DNA of 64,000 nt from an uncultured Methylomonas sp. (GCA_936941155.1 CAKZJE010000020.1:29806-93805); one strand, 5' to 3'. Shown: positions 25,441 through 34,663, counted from the first letter of the stretch. Numbers and translations are program-made. Notes: a model not told the origin generated them from the sequence alone.

Positions 25441-25818
25441 ATGAAATACGTCCGCTTATTTTCTCTAGTCGCTTTAGGCTTAATTTCCACACACGCATTT
25501 GGCTATGGCAGCAGCAGTAGCACCAAAGCCTGCACTAAGCCGCATTTCAGTGAGTTTGTGCCCGCTGATAAAAGTGATGCCGCTCCGCAATCCACGTTTT
25601 CTTTTTTAGCTTCTTCTGCAACTGACCCGAAAAGCATTGAGGTCAGCATCAAAAAACAACCGATAGAAATTAAAATCAGCCCGAAAGGTCAAGGCTATGA
25701 AGTGACAGGCACATTGCCTGCTGATGTGAAAGGCACAACGGCCAGAATCAGCATCACTGCCGAAAGCCCCAGCAATTGCAAAGGCAATGGCGGCTGGTTA
25801 ATTAAAGTATCTCCTTAA
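25441..25818 (+). CDS. Small secreted protein of unknown function
   Basis: A 125-residue exported protein. The ATG at 25441 follows TAGGAG and starts a signal peptide ending near THAFG. The mature part begins with a Ser-rich linker (YGSSSSTKAC) and a beta-rich domain with FSFLASSATDPKSIEVSI, like an Ig-fold. Two Cys (KAC and SNC) may form a disulfide. I do not recognise a named family. It is separated from the globin gene by 106 bp. Confidence 0.7.
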   Translation: MKYVRLFSLVALGLISTHAFGYGSSSSTKACTKPHFSEFVPADKSDAAPQSTFSFLASSATDPKSIEVSIKKQPIEIKISPKGQGYEVTGTLPADVKGTTARISITAESPSNCKGNGGWLIKVSP

Positions 25819-25821
25819 AAC

Positions 25822-25854
25822 AAACCTGACAGGCTTCAAACACCTGTCAGATTT
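25822..25854. terminator. Inverted repeat between convergent genes, probable bidirectional terminator
   Basis: Imperfect arms AAACCTGACAGG and CCTGTCAGATTT between the stops at 25818 (+) and 25836 (-). It extends into the last codons of the minus-strand gene. It is a member of the CCTGACAGG repeat family. Confidence 0.55.
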
Positions 25855-27164
25855 ATTTCTGCCAAATGCGTAGGCAAAAACTCTAAATCATTTATATCAT
25901 TGAGATTTTCCGCTCTACGCAGCACTGACACTTGCCGATTGTCATGCACCATCAACACCTTCGGACGATAATCAATAAACTGCATCCATTGCGTGGTGTT
26001 ATACGCACCTGCTGGGCTGATGACTAACGGCTCGCCAATCTGCAAGGGCGGCATTTGAATACTGGGTTTAATTACATCGGTATTCATACACAACCCGCCA
26101 TACAACACGGTTTCTTCAGCAATACCTTCTAAAAACCGCGTCGTTTGAATCCGATGATGATGTCCAAACACCGGCAATAATAAATTCACGCCCGCATCCA
26201 TGCTGTAAGACGCACGACCATCCGGCAACCGTTTTCGCGCCACCACCGAACTGATTAGCACTTGCGCATCATCCACAACCGCGCGACCTGTTTCCAAAAT
26301 CAAGCTTAAACGCGGCTTTCCTTGTGCTTCGCGTTGCGCCGCGATTTTTAAAAGCGTTGTGCAAATCGCCTCGGCATAGTCCGCAAAACGAGGAATTTCT
26401 TGCTCTGCTAATCGCGCCACGCCTTGATGCGCTGCTTGTGATGCAAAGCCGCCGCCAATATCTAAACTTTCAATCCGCGCAGGCGTGTGCTGTTCAATCA
26501 ATGCCATAAACGCACACATTTTTTCCACTTGCACTTGATAGGCTTTCGGCTCAAATACAAATGTACCAATATGGCTATGCAAACCGCATAATCGCAGATG
26601 TGAACTTTTACCAATTTGCACGGCTGCGTCAAGAGCCGCGCCGTTGTCCAAATTAAAACCGAAGCGACTCCAATCCTCAGTATAGCCGGTAGAAAAATTC
26701 AGCCGCAAAGTGACTGGTGTGGGAATGTTCAATTCGGTTGCAATGGCATCCAGCAAGGTCAGTTCATCAAAATTATCCAAATGAATCCGCGCTCCTTCTT
26801 GCACGCAGCGTTCTAAAATCGCGCGTTTTTTGGCTGGAGAATTAAATAAAATTCGTTCTGCTGGCACGCCTAAAGCGCGAGCTTTTTCGTATTCAAACTC
26901 AGAAACCACTTCCGCCCACGAGCCTTCTTGATGCAACGTGGCGCAAACGGCATTCAAATAATTGGTTTTATACGACCACGCATGAATCACAGGTTGATAA
27001 CGCGCTGCAAAAGCCTGTGTTAATTGCCCAATATTCTCACGCAAGCGTTTTTCAGAAATCACAAACAGCGGCGAACCGTAGGCGCGAACTAAATCGGCTA
27101 TCGCCACATCGTCAATTGTTTCAACATAATCGTTCTCAAATGAATCAACCTCTTGTTTTTTCAT
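25836..27164 (-). CDS. PLP-dependent decarboxylase, diaminopimelate decarboxylase-like
   Basis: A 442-residue fold-type III PLP enzyme of the LysA/Orn/DAP decarboxylase family. The PLP Lys is in AWSYKTNYL. The barrel carries GLHSHIGTFV, LDIGGGFA and LETGRAVVDD, and the C-terminal beta domain has LCMNTDVI (normally CESxDxx) and SPAGAY. The Cys and Asp of that active-site loop are kept, but its neighbours differ from true LysA, so the substrate may not be meso-diaminopimelate. It may act in a secondary pathway. It is monocistronic. True lysA would be expected near dapF, which is not seen here. Confidence 0.75.
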   Translation of the reverse strand: MKKQEVDSFENDYVETIDDVAIADLVRAYGSPLFVISEKRLRENIGQLTQAFAARYQPVIHAWSYKTNYLNAVCATLHQEGSWAEVVSEFEYEKARALGVPAERILFNSPAKKRAILERCVQEGARIHLDNFDELTLLDAIATELNIPTPVTLRLNFSTGYTEDWSRFGFNLDNGAALDAAVQIGKSSHLRLCGLHSHIGTFVFEPKAYQVQVEKMCAFMALIEQHTPARIESLDIGGGFASQAAHQGVARLAEQEIPRFADYAEAICTTLLKIAAQREAQGKPRLSLILETGRAVVDDAQVLISSVVARKRLPDGRASYSMDAGVNLLLPVFGHHHRIQTTRFLEGIAEETVLYGGLCMNTDVIKPSIQMPPLQIGEPLVISPAGAYNTTQWMQFIDYRPKVLMVHDNRQVSVLRRAENLNDINDLEFLPTHLAEINLTGV

Positions 27165-27227
27165 ATTATTTTTGAATTTTTCTTGGAAGAAAATAATGAA
27201 TTCACTCTTTATTTAGTTTGAAATGGG

Positions 27228-27255
27228 GTAGAGACGCAATATTTTGCGTCTCTAC
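27228..27255. repeat. Palindrome of the GTAGAGACGCAA family
   Basis: Arms GTAGAGACGCAA and TTGCGTCTCTAC around TATT. The same core forms the centre of MITE-A at 4977 and 17537. Confidence 0.8.
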
Positions 27256-27368
27256 ACGCCAAAATAAAAGCTCCATAGAGCAGCGATTAATCGCAACTCC
27301 ACGCTAAGATAAATCCTTGAAAATTTATGTTGCACAACTTCACTTTTTTTCAGACACCACGCTGTTTA

Positions 27369-27481
27369 TAGCTAACGCACTTTAAATTGATTATAAAACC
27401 GTTCGCCCTGAGCTTGTCGAAGGGCTGATTGTGGTTCGACAAGCTCACCACGAACGTTATCATTTTATTGTACGTTGGCTA
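27369..27481. repeat. MITE-B, second copy
   Basis: A 113-bp element that matches the copy at 17388-17500 with two visible differences, and is again flanked by TA on both sides. It sits just upstream of the TgpA gene, so it may carry or disrupt its promoter. Confidence 0.85.
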
Positions 27482-27547
27482 TAGTCCACGATTTAACGCT
27501 ACATTTAAGTTATTATTGAATTTCTCCAACACATTTCTTAAATCACC

Positions 27548-29512
27548 ATGCCCATAGAAATTAACAATCGCGTCCTTATCTTTCTGCTCAGCTCTGTAGG
27601 GTTAATTACTCTGCCGCATGTTTATAACATTCCACTGCCGATTTTTTCTTTTTTCGCAATTTCGCTCGGCTGGCGATTTATCGCGATTTGGAAAAAAACT
27701 TGGCTGCCGCACAAAATTATTATTTTTCTGCTCACCTTAAGCAGCTTATTTGTGATGTTCAGCCAGCATCACAGCGTGTTAGGCAGGGATTCTGGCACAA
27801 GCCTGTTTGTAATTGCGTTGGGATTGAAATTGTTGGAGATAAAAACCCAGCGCGATTTATATTTAATCACCTATTTAGCTTTTATTGTCGCCTGTTCGCT
27901 GTTCTTGTATGAACAAAGCATCATCATGGCAATTTATATTCTGCTGGTGTGTTGTGTGTTGCTGGCAACGTTGGTCACTATCAATAGCGAAAAACCACAA
28001 ACGTGGGTGGCATTAAAAAAATCCGCCATCATCATTGCCCAAGCTTTACCGATTGCGGCAGTGTTGTTTGTGCTTTTTCCGCGTATTGAAGCTCCGCGTT
28101 GGATGCTCTTTAAAAATGACACCAAAGCTAAATTAGGCTTAAGTGATACGCTTGAACCCGGCTCAATCAGTGATTTAGGTTTATCAACTGAGTTAGTGTT
28201 TCGAGTGAAATTTAAAGACAAAATGCCACCACAACAGCAATTGTATTGGCGCGGGCCGATTTATTCTTACACTGACGGCAAACGCTGGACGCATGTGAGC
28301 GATTTCAACACCAATACTTATCTTGATACCTTGCACTTTAGTGGCAAAGCGTTTCAATACCAGTTGCTGATGGAGCCGCAAAATCAACAATGGGTTTTTG
28401 CGTTGGATATGCCAGTAGATTATCCGCAAACGCTGGCGCAAAACGCCGATTATCAGCTGATTAGCCATCAACCACCGAATGCTCGCGCCGAATATCAAAT
28501 CACTTCTTATCCTGAATACAACACAGGTTACATCACCAAGTTTGAATTTCACGACAACACGCAATTGCCTGCTGAACCTACTCCTGAAATCACGGCGTTG
28601 GTGAAAAAACTGCATGGTTTTGACCAAGCACCTGAAGTGTTTATTCAAGCGTTATTAAAATATTTTAAAGATGAAGAGTTTCACTACACCCTGCAACCGC
28701 CGTTGATGGAAGATCATCCTATCGAAACTTTTTTATTTAAAACCCGTTATGGATTTTGCAGCCATTACGCCACTGCCTTTGTGTATTTAATGCGCGTGGC
28801 ACATATTCCCGCGCGAGTGATTGGCGGTTATCAAGGGGGCGAAATCAACAAAATCGGTGGTTTTTTAGAAGTGCGGCAAGCCGATGCTCATGCGTGGGCG
28901 GAAGTGTGGATTGACGGCAAAGGCTGGGTGCGTTTTGACCCAACGACAGCGGTTGCTCCTGAGCGCGTGGAGCGTGGCGTGAATGTGGAGCAACAAGTGG
29001 AAGATCAAGCGATTAATTTTACGCCCGTGCAAACCGACGACAAGGTTTTTTCATTGTTCAAAGAAATTCGCGCCACCTGGCAAAGCGTGGATTACAACTG
29101 GCAACGCTGGGTTATTAACTATGACAGCAGCAATCAGAGCAAATTTTTATCTTCGCTGGGCGTGAAAGGTCTCAAAGCGATGTTTAACAGTTTGTTAGTG
29201 ATGATTACCTGTATCACGTTGGTGTTAGCTTGGTTTTTATTAAAAAACACTCGCAAAAAAGTCGATAAAGTGGTGTTGGTTTATGAAAAATTTTGCCAAA
29301 AGCTCAGCAAAGCGCAAATTATCAGACAAAACAATGAAGGGGCGCGTGATTTTGCCAGCCGCGCCTGTGAAAGTTTGCCGCAATACCATGAACAAATTCA
29401 AGCGATTACAGATTCCTATATCCGTTTGCGTTATGGCAAAAATCCTAATCCGCAACTTTTTCAGCAATTAAATGAGCAGGTTAAGAAGTTTAAAGTGGCG
29501 GTAAAAAAATAA
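27548..29512 (+). CDS. TgpA-type membrane transglutaminase-like protein
   Basis: A 654-residue inner-membrane protein. The N-terminal DUF3488 region has about six helices (1-190), followed by a periplasmic transglutaminase-like domain with the catalytic triad Cys in YGFCSHYATAF, His in DAHAWAEVW and Asp in VRFDPTTA. One more helix (about 553-573) precedes a short cytoplasmic DUF4129-like tail. In Pseudomonas the homologue TgpA is essential and is encoded with MoxR and DUF58 partners. Those partners lie 16 kb away here. No good Shine-Dalgarno precedes the ATG at 27548. Confidence 0.88.
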   Translation: MPIEINNRVLIFLLSSVGLITLPHVYNIPLPIFSFFAISLGWRFIAIWKKTWLPHKIIIFLLTLSSLFVMFSQHHSVLGRDSGTSLFVIALGLKLLEIKTQRDLYLITYLAFIVACSLFLYEQSIIMAIYILLVCCVLLATLVTINSEKPQTWVALKKSAIIIAQALPIAAVLFVLFPRIEAPRWMLFKNDTKAKLGLSDTLEPGSISDLGLSTELVFRVKFKDKMPPQQQLYWRGPIYSYTDGKRWTHVSDFNTNTYLDTLHFSGKAFQYQLLMEPQNQQWVFALDMPVDYPQTLAQNADYQLISHQPPNARAEYQITSYPEYNTGYITKFEFHDNTQLPAEPTPEITALVKKLHGFDQAPEVFIQALLKYFKDEEFHYTLQPPLMEDHPIETFLFKTRYGFCSHYATAFVYLMRVAHIPARVIGGYQGGEINKIGGFLEVRQADAHAWAEVWIDGKGWVRFDPTTAVAPERVERGVNVEQQVEDQAINFTPVQTDDKVFSLFKEIRATWQSVDYNWQRWVINYDSSNQSKFLSSLGVKGLKAMFNSLLVMITCITLVLAWFLLKNTRKKVDKVVLVYEKFCQKLSKAQIIRQNNEGARDFASRACESLPQYHEQIQAITDSYIRLRYGKNPNPQLFQQLNEQVKKFKVAVKK

Positions 29513-29519
29513 TTGTCTG

Positions 29520-29611
29520 TTGTCTGAATCAAGATTTTCAGGATTTTAGGATAAAGTTTTTGAAAATACTGTTCTGAAAAAATTTAATTTTGAAAATCAA
29601 GATTCAGACAA
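29520..29611. repeat. 92-bp inverted repeat (TTGTCTGAATC ends)
   Basis: The termini TTGTCTGAATC and GATTCAGACAA bracket inner AAGATTTTCA / TGAAAATCAA pairs. This TGTCTGAATC element is widespread in bacterial genomes. A second copy is at 30470-30571, on the other side of the TerB-like gene. Confidence 0.8.
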
Positions 29612-29663
29612 TTTGTAGAAGGAATTGTTGCGTTTTCCAATCGAAACTTTTACAAAATTTTTC

Positions 29664-29681
29664 AAGACGACCAATCGTCTT
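29664..29681. repeat. 18-bp palindrome AAGACGACCAATCGTCTT (copy 4)
   Basis: A member of the eight-copy palindrome family with one central change, flanked by AAAATTTTTC and AAAAAGTTTTC. It is upstream of the TerB-like gene. Confidence 0.8.
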
Positions 29682-29903
29682 AAAAAGTTTTCATACAAAA
29701 AAATCTATAAATCTCAAAATGGCTAATCGCAGCGACCGACTTTTGAATTCATTATCAGATATTCCCTCACGATATAAATGGATATATTTGAGTTTACCAT
29801 GATGTTTGATGTTATAGTGTGGAAGTGGAGACATATTAAGTTAGTGTCATCCGCCTTAGCACATAATCTGTGTGCTATCCATCAAAACAGAGGAGTGGTT
29901 GCA

Positions 29904-30326
29904 ATGAGCTTATTTGGAAAAATACTTAACTCAGTTAAAAAGTTTGAAAATAAAAAACTAATGAGAGCCATCGTAGGAGGTTGTTTATTAGTAGCCGCCG
30001 CTGATGGAACAATTGATCCTTCTGAAATTGAAAAAATGCAAAAGCTTCTTTCAGCAAATGAAGCGTTATCTGGATTCAAACCTTCAGAAATCATGGATAC
30101 AATTCAACATTTTACCGACTTGCTGGACACAGACTTCGATTTTGGGAAAAAGAAAATATTTGATGAAATTGCTGAAATCACAGATGAAAAAAGTCAATGT
30201 GAAGATGTTTTTGTTTGCATGATTGCGATTGCAAAGGCGAATGGAAAAATCGAGAATGAAGAAAGAACTGTATTACTAGCAGTTGCCAGTTTGCTAGGTT
30301 TAAAACCTTCAAATTTTAATATCTAA
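29904..30326 (+). CDS. TerB-like protein
   Basis: A 140-residue cytoplasmic all-helical protein starting at the ATG at 29904, behind AGAGGAG. The TerB signature is present as two acidic loops: AAADGTIDPSEIEKM and AKANGKIENEERTVL, each like an Asp-rich metal-binding turn. TerB proteins bind divalent metal and belong to tellurite/stress modules, but no other ter gene is nearby. Solitary TerB domains are common and poorly understood. The gene is bracketed by mirrored repeats (29520-29681 and 30409-30571), which suggests it moved as a unit. Confidence 0.78.
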   Translation: MSLFGKILNSVKKFENKKLMRAIVGGCLLVAAADGTIDPSEIEKMQKLLSANEALSGFKPSEIMDTIQHFTDLLDTDFDFGKKKIFDEIAEITDEKSQCEDVFVCMIAIAKANGKIENEERTVLLAVASLLGLKPSNFNI

Positions 30327-30408
30327 GAACGAAAACAAAAGACACTGTGGTTTTAATTTAACGTAGAGTTGCGATTTATCAAAACTCTACACCTAATTAA
30401 AAACTCTC

Positions 30409-30426
30409 AAGACGACCAGTCGTCTT
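30409..30426. repeat. 18-bp palindrome AAGACGACCAGTCGTCTT (copy 5)
   Basis: A member of the eight-copy palindrome family, downstream of the TerB-like gene and followed by AAAAAGTTTCC. Confidence 0.85.
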
Positions 30427-30469
30427 AAAAAGTTTCCGCATTCTATTTTATAAAAATAACTGCATTTAC

Positions 30470-30571
30470 TTGTCTGAATCACGATTTTCAAGATGTCAGG
30501 ATTAACAGGATAAAGTTTTTAAAAACACTCTCCTGCAAATCCTTTAATCCTGAAAATCTTGATTCAGACAA
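30470..30571. repeat. 102-bp inverted repeat (TTGTCTGAATC ends), second copy
   Basis: The same ends as the element at 29520 (TTGTCTGAATC, GATTCAGACAA), with inner GGATTAACAGGATAAAG. It lies between the TerB-like gene and the nitroreductase gene. Confidence 0.8.
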
Positions 30572-30592
30572 TACCGCACTTTCTAAAACCAC

Positions 30593-31195
30593 TTATTCAA
30601 CCGATTTTCCCCAAACACCAGCAAAAAACCGCTCTGGCAATGCCGCACGAGCACGCGCCCCTAATTCCATTTTCTGAAAATCTTCATCCAAAACATCCGC
30701 CGCCGCTTGATAACCCACCGCCAACATCGCCATCGGTGTGCAATCTTCTGGCAGATTAAAAACCGTGCGCGATTTTTCCGCATCAAAACCGCCCATTTGA
30801 TGCACGACTAAACCTAAAGCGGTCGCTTGCAAAGTCAAACTCGCTGCTGCCGCGCCAGTGTCATAACCTGCCCAACGATTCGCGCTGCCATTGTGGTTAA
30901 AGTTATTCATCGCCACCGCAAGCATCAATACGGGCGCGTTTTTCGCCCACAATTTATTTTTCTCAGCCAAAATTGCAAAGGCTTTTTCCCAGCTCGCAGC
31001 ATCAGTACTTTTATCGCAGACGACAAATCGCCAAGGTTGGTCGTTAAAACAAGACGAAGCCCAACGCGCAGCTTCTAATAAGGCAATTAAATCGGTGTGG
31101 CTGACCGATTTTGTCGCATCAAACGCGCGTGGACTCCAGCGGTTTTCAATAATGTCGTGAACTTTCACAGAAGTGGTGGCAGGTTTTTGTTGCAT
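30593..31195 (-). CDS. Nitroreductase-family FMN oxidoreductase
   Basis: A 200-residue nitroreductase-like protein that reduces nitro compounds or quinones with NAD(P)H through FMN. Visible features are NRWSPRAFD (FMN phosphate site), SSCFNDQPWRFVV and the C-terminal KMELGARAR segment. AGGAG precedes the ATG at 31195. Its neighbours YceI, pirin and LysR form a typical proteobacterial cluster linked to quinone or electrophile stress. The physiological substrate cannot be named. Confidence 0.88.
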   Translation of the reverse strand: MQQKPATTSVKVHDIIENRWSPRAFDATKSVSHTDLIALLEAARWASSCFNDQPWRFVVCDKSTDAASWEKAFAILAEKNKLWAKNAPVLMLAVAMNNFNHNGSANRWAGYDTGAAAASLTLQATALGLVVHQMGGFDAEKSRTVFNLPEDCTPMAMLAVGYQAAADVLDEDFQKMELGARARAALPERFFAGVWGKSVE

Positions 31196-31213
31196 GGTGT
31201 TCTCCTAAAGTTT

Positions 31214-31246
31214 ACGACTGGCAGTCCTTAAAGGACTGCCAGTCGT
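31214..31246. repeat. Perfect inverted repeat ACGACTGGCAGTCCTT
   Basis: Arms ACGACTGGCAGTCCTT and AAGGACTGCCAGTCGT between the YceI and nitroreductase genes. It is a GACTGCCAGTCC-type repeat that probably weakens read-through between the two. Confidence 0.75.
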
Positions 31247-31263
31247 ATAAGTTTCTGAAAAAA

Positions 31264-31842
31264 TTAGTCTTTTGTCGCTTCAACTTGAATCACGATTTTA
31301 ACGTCATCACCAATGGCTGGCACATATTTATCCACGCCAAATTCAGAACGCTTAATCACCGTGTAAGCATTCACGCCGCACTCATTTTTCAACGCAATCG
31401 GATTAAAACCGCAATGGAAATGATCTACGGTTAAATGCACAGGTTTAGTCACCCCGTGCAGCGTCAAATTGCCGTCTACACTTGCCAATTGGTCTTTATT
31501 AAAGGTTAATTTGCTGGAAACAAATTTGGTTTGTGGATAGCGAGCCGCATCAAAAAAATCTTTGCTGCGTAAATGATCTTCCAATTCTGCTAAACCCGTG
31601 CTGATAGACGCTGTGTCAATCGTCACGTCAATACTGCCGCCGGTTGCCGCTTTTGCATCCAGCGTGACTTTGCCTGTGGTGTGATTAAAACGTCCGCGCT
31701 GTATGGAAAATCCTAAGTGGCTGATTTCAAAGCTTGGAAAGGTGTGGCGAGAATCTATGGTATAAGAATCAGCAGCCGTTGCGGAGGTTGAAAAGCTGCT
31801 TGCTGTTGCCATTATTAATAAAGCGATAAGTTTGGTTTTCAT
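31264..31842 (-). CDS. Periplasmic YceI-family protein
   Basis: A 192-residue exported protein with a signal peptide ending in ATAADS. The mature lipocalin-like YceI fold begins YTIDSRHTFPSFEISHLGF and has GSIDVTIDTASI, LRSKDFFDAARYPQTKF and GVTKPVHLTV. YceI proteins bind polyisoprenoids or quinone-like lipids in a central channel. AAGGAAA precedes the ATG. It belongs to the nitroreductase-YceI-pirin group. Confidence 0.92.
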   Translation of the reverse strand: MKTKLIALLIMATASSFSTSATAADSYTIDSRHTFPSFEISHLGFSIQRGRFNHTTGKVTLDAKAATGGSIDVTIDTASISTGLAELEDHLRSKDFFDAARYPQTKFVSSKLTFNKDQLASVDGNLTLHGVTKPVHLTVDHFHCGFNPIALKNECGVNAYTVIKRSEFGVDKYVPAIGDDVKIVIQVEATKD

Positions 31843-31896
31843 ATTTGTTTCCTTGAAAAATTAAATAAGTTAAGTGCATAAAAAAGCTTTACAACC

Positions 31897-31928
31897 ATGA
31901 CTTCCAGTCCTTCAAGGACTGGAAGTCA
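31897..31928. repeat. Inverted repeat ATGACTTCCAGTCCTT
   Basis: Arms ATGACTTCCAGTCCTT and AAGGACTGGAAGTCAT are perfect. It lies directly after the pirin stop codon (31933) and may terminate its transcript. Confidence 0.7.
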
Positions 31929-31932
31929 TTTT

Positions 31933-32793
31933 CTATATCGTTAATACGCCATTGCGATAATCGCGAAACGCCTGTTCAATTTCTGCCACGCTATTCATCA
32001 CAAAAGGCCCGGATTGCACCATCGGCTCTTTTAAAGGCAATGCCGCTAACACTAAAAACTTTGCCGCCTGTTGTTGCGTGGCTAATTGCAGAGTATCTCC
32101 GTTCACTAAATGCCCCAATTGTCCGGCGGTTAACACATTTTCCTGTGCGTCAATGCTCAATTCGCCTTCATAAACATACACAATCACCGTGTGGTCTGTG
32201 CTAACGGGAATAGAAAGTTGTTGCTGCGCACTTAAAAAAACATCCAAATACAACGGTTGCGTAGTCACGCCTTGCACCGCTCCGGCAATCGTTTCTGATT
32301 CGTTTATATAAGTTCCCGCAATCACTTTCAGATAACCGCCCTTTTCTAAGGCAATGTGTGGAATATCAGCAGCGGCAATATCTTGATAATGTGGCGATTT
32401 CATTTTTTCTTTCGCAGGCAAGTTCAACCAAAGTTGAAAGCCGCGCAGCAAGCCGTTTTCCTGTTCCGGCATTTCGGAATGAATAATCCCACGCGCTGCC
32501 GTCATCCATTGCACATCGCCCGCGCGAAGATGTCCTTCATTGCCGAGATGGTCGTGATGCCGCATTGCCCCCGCCAGCATATAAGTGACGGTTTCAAAAC
32601 CTCGATGCGGATGGTCTGGAAAACCACCAAGATAATCGGTCGGCTCATCCGAGCCAAATTCATCCAGCAAAATAAACGGATCAAAACTGTTTTTAGGCGT
32701 AGGGCTGATAATCCGTTTCAGTTTTACCCCCGCGCCGTCGGAAGTATTTTGTCCATTGATAATCGTGGCAAGTTGTCGAGTTTGCGTTTTCAT
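31933..32793 (-). CDS. Pirin-family protein (YhaK-like)
   Basis: A 286-residue bicupin. The ATG at 32793 is preferred over a TTG at 32802 because AGAGG lies at the right distance. The metal site is HPHRGFETVTY with further His in RHHDHLGNEG and a Glu in IHSEMPEQENG. Some pirins oxidise quercetin and others sense redox state. In E. coli the homologue yhaK lies beside the LysR gene yhaJ, and here a LysR gene is divergent 130 bp away, so the pair is probably a regulator-target unit. Confidence 0.9.
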   Translation of the reverse strand: MKTQTRQLATIINGQNTSDGAGVKLKRIISPTPKNSFDPFILLDEFGSDEPTDYLGGFPDHPHRGFETVTYMLAGAMRHHDHLGNEGHLRAGDVQWMTAARGIIHSEMPEQENGLLRGFQLWLNLPAKEKMKSPHYQDIAAADIPHIALEKGGYLKVIAGTYINESETIAGAVQGVTTQPLYLDVFLSAQQQLSIPVSTDHTVIVYVYEGELSIDAQENVLTAGQLGHLVNGDTLQLATQQQAAKFLVLAALPLKEPMVQSGPFVMNSVAEIEQAFRDYRNGVLTI

Positions 32794-32924
32794 GCGGTAC
32801 AACCTCTTAAATGTTTAATAATTTCAAACCTTGCAGCTATTATAGATAAGCATAACAGAATAAAAAGCGATAGATTTTGCTCAATTGCTTCAAATTTTTT
32901 GATGAATTAATCGGAATCACTCAG

Positions 32925-33809
32925 ATGAAATACCCTATTACGTTGGACGCGCTAGAAGTGCTGGATGCGATTGATAAAAAAGGCAGTTTTGCCGCCGCTG
33001 CGAATACGTTGTTTCGCGTACCTTCTGCTATTTCTTACACCATGCAGAAATTGGAGCAAGATTTGGATGTGGTGTTGTTTCAAAAAGAAGGGCGCAGAGC
33101 AGTGTTAACGCCAGCGGGAAAGGTTTTATTGGAACAAGGACGGGAAATTTTGCAAGCCACCGAGCGTTTAGCGATTGCGACGAAAAAAACTCACAGCGGC
33201 TGGGAGCCTGTGTTTACGATTGCGATAGATTCCATTTTGACGTTTGATTTTATTTATCCGCTGCTTGCCGAGTTTTATGCGATTTTGCCGGATATTGAAA
33301 TCAATTTGTATGAAGAAGTGTTAGGCGGCACACATGAGGCGTTAACCAGCAATCGCGCGGATTTGGTGATTGGCGTGGATGCGTCACCGAGTAGCGGCAT
33401 TAAATATCAAAAAATGAGGGAGATTGAATGGCTGTTTGTGGTTGCGCCAAGCCATGAATTGACCAAAGCAGAAGCCCCCTTATCACGACAACTGATTGAA
33501 CAACATCGGTTTATTGTGGTACGTGATTCTGCCAAACAGCAAGCTCCGCAAACGCATCGGGTATTTAGCAAGCGTCCGGTGTTGAGTGTTGGAACAATGG
33601 CAGAAAAAATAAAGGCACAGTGTTTAGGGTTAGGAGTTGGTTTTTTGCCTGCGCATCGGATTCAGCAAGAATTAGCGCAAGGTTCGTTAATTGCCTTGCC
33701 GGTTGCAGAAACCATTGCCACCGAAAGTTTGCATATTGCCTGGAAAAGTCATAATAAAGGCAAAGTATTACGCTGGTTTATCAAGCAGTTATCGCAACCA
33801 GCAAGTTAG
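32925..33809 (+). CDS. LysR-family regulator (YhaJ-like)
   Basis: A 294-residue LysR-type regulator starting at the ATG at 32925 (MKYPITLDALEVL). The N-terminal winged helix has GSFAAAANTLFRVPSAISYT, and the rest is a two-lobed effector domain. It is divergent from the pirin gene. In E. coli YhaJ activates yhaK, so the intergenic 32794-32924 probably holds its operator. An electrophile or quinone-like effector would fit the neighbouring genes (inference). Confidence 0.9.
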   Translation: MKYPITLDALEVLDAIDKKGSFAAAANTLFRVPSAISYTMQKLEQDLDVVLFQKEGRRAVLTPAGKVLLEQGREILQATERLAIATKKTHSGWEPVFTIAIDSILTFDFIYPLLAEFYAILPDIEINLYEEVLGGTHEALTSNRADLVIGVDASPSSGIKYQKMREIEWLFVVAPSHELTKAEAPLSRQLIEQHRFIVVRDSAKQQAPQTHRVFSKRPVLSVGTMAEKIKAQCLGLGVGFLPAHRIQQELAQGSLIALPVAETIATESLHIAWKSHNKGKVLRWFIKQLSQPAS

Positions 33810-33833
33810 CATTGTTTGCGCCGCTAGCGTTTT

Positions 33834-34493
33834 TTATTCATCAATCCACATTTCCCGAAACAGCTTTAAATTATCCTCTTCGCCAATTGCGTCAATTTCT
33901 TTGCCATTTAAGTCTAACAACCAATACCAGTCATAACTGCCACCGGGTAAAAAATATTTATGCCGTTGTACCACTAAATGATTTTTATATCTTCCCGCTG
34001 TTACAACTTCTGCTGAATTTCCCGCAGACACAAATTGCAGCTTTTTAGTTTGTAAATCAACAATATGCACACTGCCTTCCACCACTGCCCATGCTGCGGT
34101 AAACACAATCCGGCGATTGTCTGGAAAAAACTGCGGGTGATGAATCGCTGAAATCGCGCCACTTTTGCCACTGAATGCGCCATAGCTCACTAAGCGGTTG
34201 GCGGATTTTCCATTCGTTGCCACACGCCATAACTCGTTGGCGTACTCAGGGCTTGCAATTGCGGCAGGGTTTATTTTATCGGGCTTGCCGGAAATTTCTC
34301 GCACAAACGCGATCCACTTGCCATCAGCAGAAAGCGCGGGTTCACTGTCGTATCCACTGTGGGTTAATTGTCGCTCTGCGCCTGTGTCGGGTTTAAAAAA
34401 AATATTCCCAGAGCGCACTGAAACGGTTTGTGCAGAGACCGCAAAAGAACAGATTAATCCTGCACATAAAAAACTGAAAAAAGAGTGTCGCAT
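33834..34493 (-). CDS. Periplasmic TolB-like beta-propeller protein
   Basis: A 219-residue exported protein with a signal peptide ending in AVSA. It contains WD40-like PD40 repeats, as seen in SGYDSEPALSADGKWIAFVRE and HHPQFFPDNRRIVFTAA. These repeats form half or more of a beta-propeller, as in TolB. At 219 residues it is short for a full propeller, so it may pair with itself or another protein. GAGGGA precedes the ATG. It converges with the LysR gene. Function unknown. Confidence 0.75.
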   Translation of the reverse strand: MRHSFFSFLCAGLICSFAVSAQTVSVRSGNIFFKPDTGAERQLTHSGYDSEPALSADGKWIAFVREISGKPDKINPAAIASPEYANELWRVATNGKSANRLVSYGAFSGKSGAISAIHHPQFFPDNRRIVFTAAWAVVEGSVHIVDLQTKKLQFVSAGNSAEVVTAGRYKNHLVVQRHKYFLPGGSYDWYWLLDLNGKEIDAIGEEDNLKLFREMWIDE

Positions 34494-34663
34494 AAAATCC
34501 CTCAGGCAATAAATTTTCTAGTGAACTATTTTAGGGGGAATTTACTTTTTTCAGCGTGTTATTTTTCTTAAATAGCTAAATCTCAACGAAATGGATTGTT
34601 TGCGGTTTTTTTGCTTGTATGGTGTAATTATCTTTTTTGTTATTTTTTATTTGGGAGATAGCG

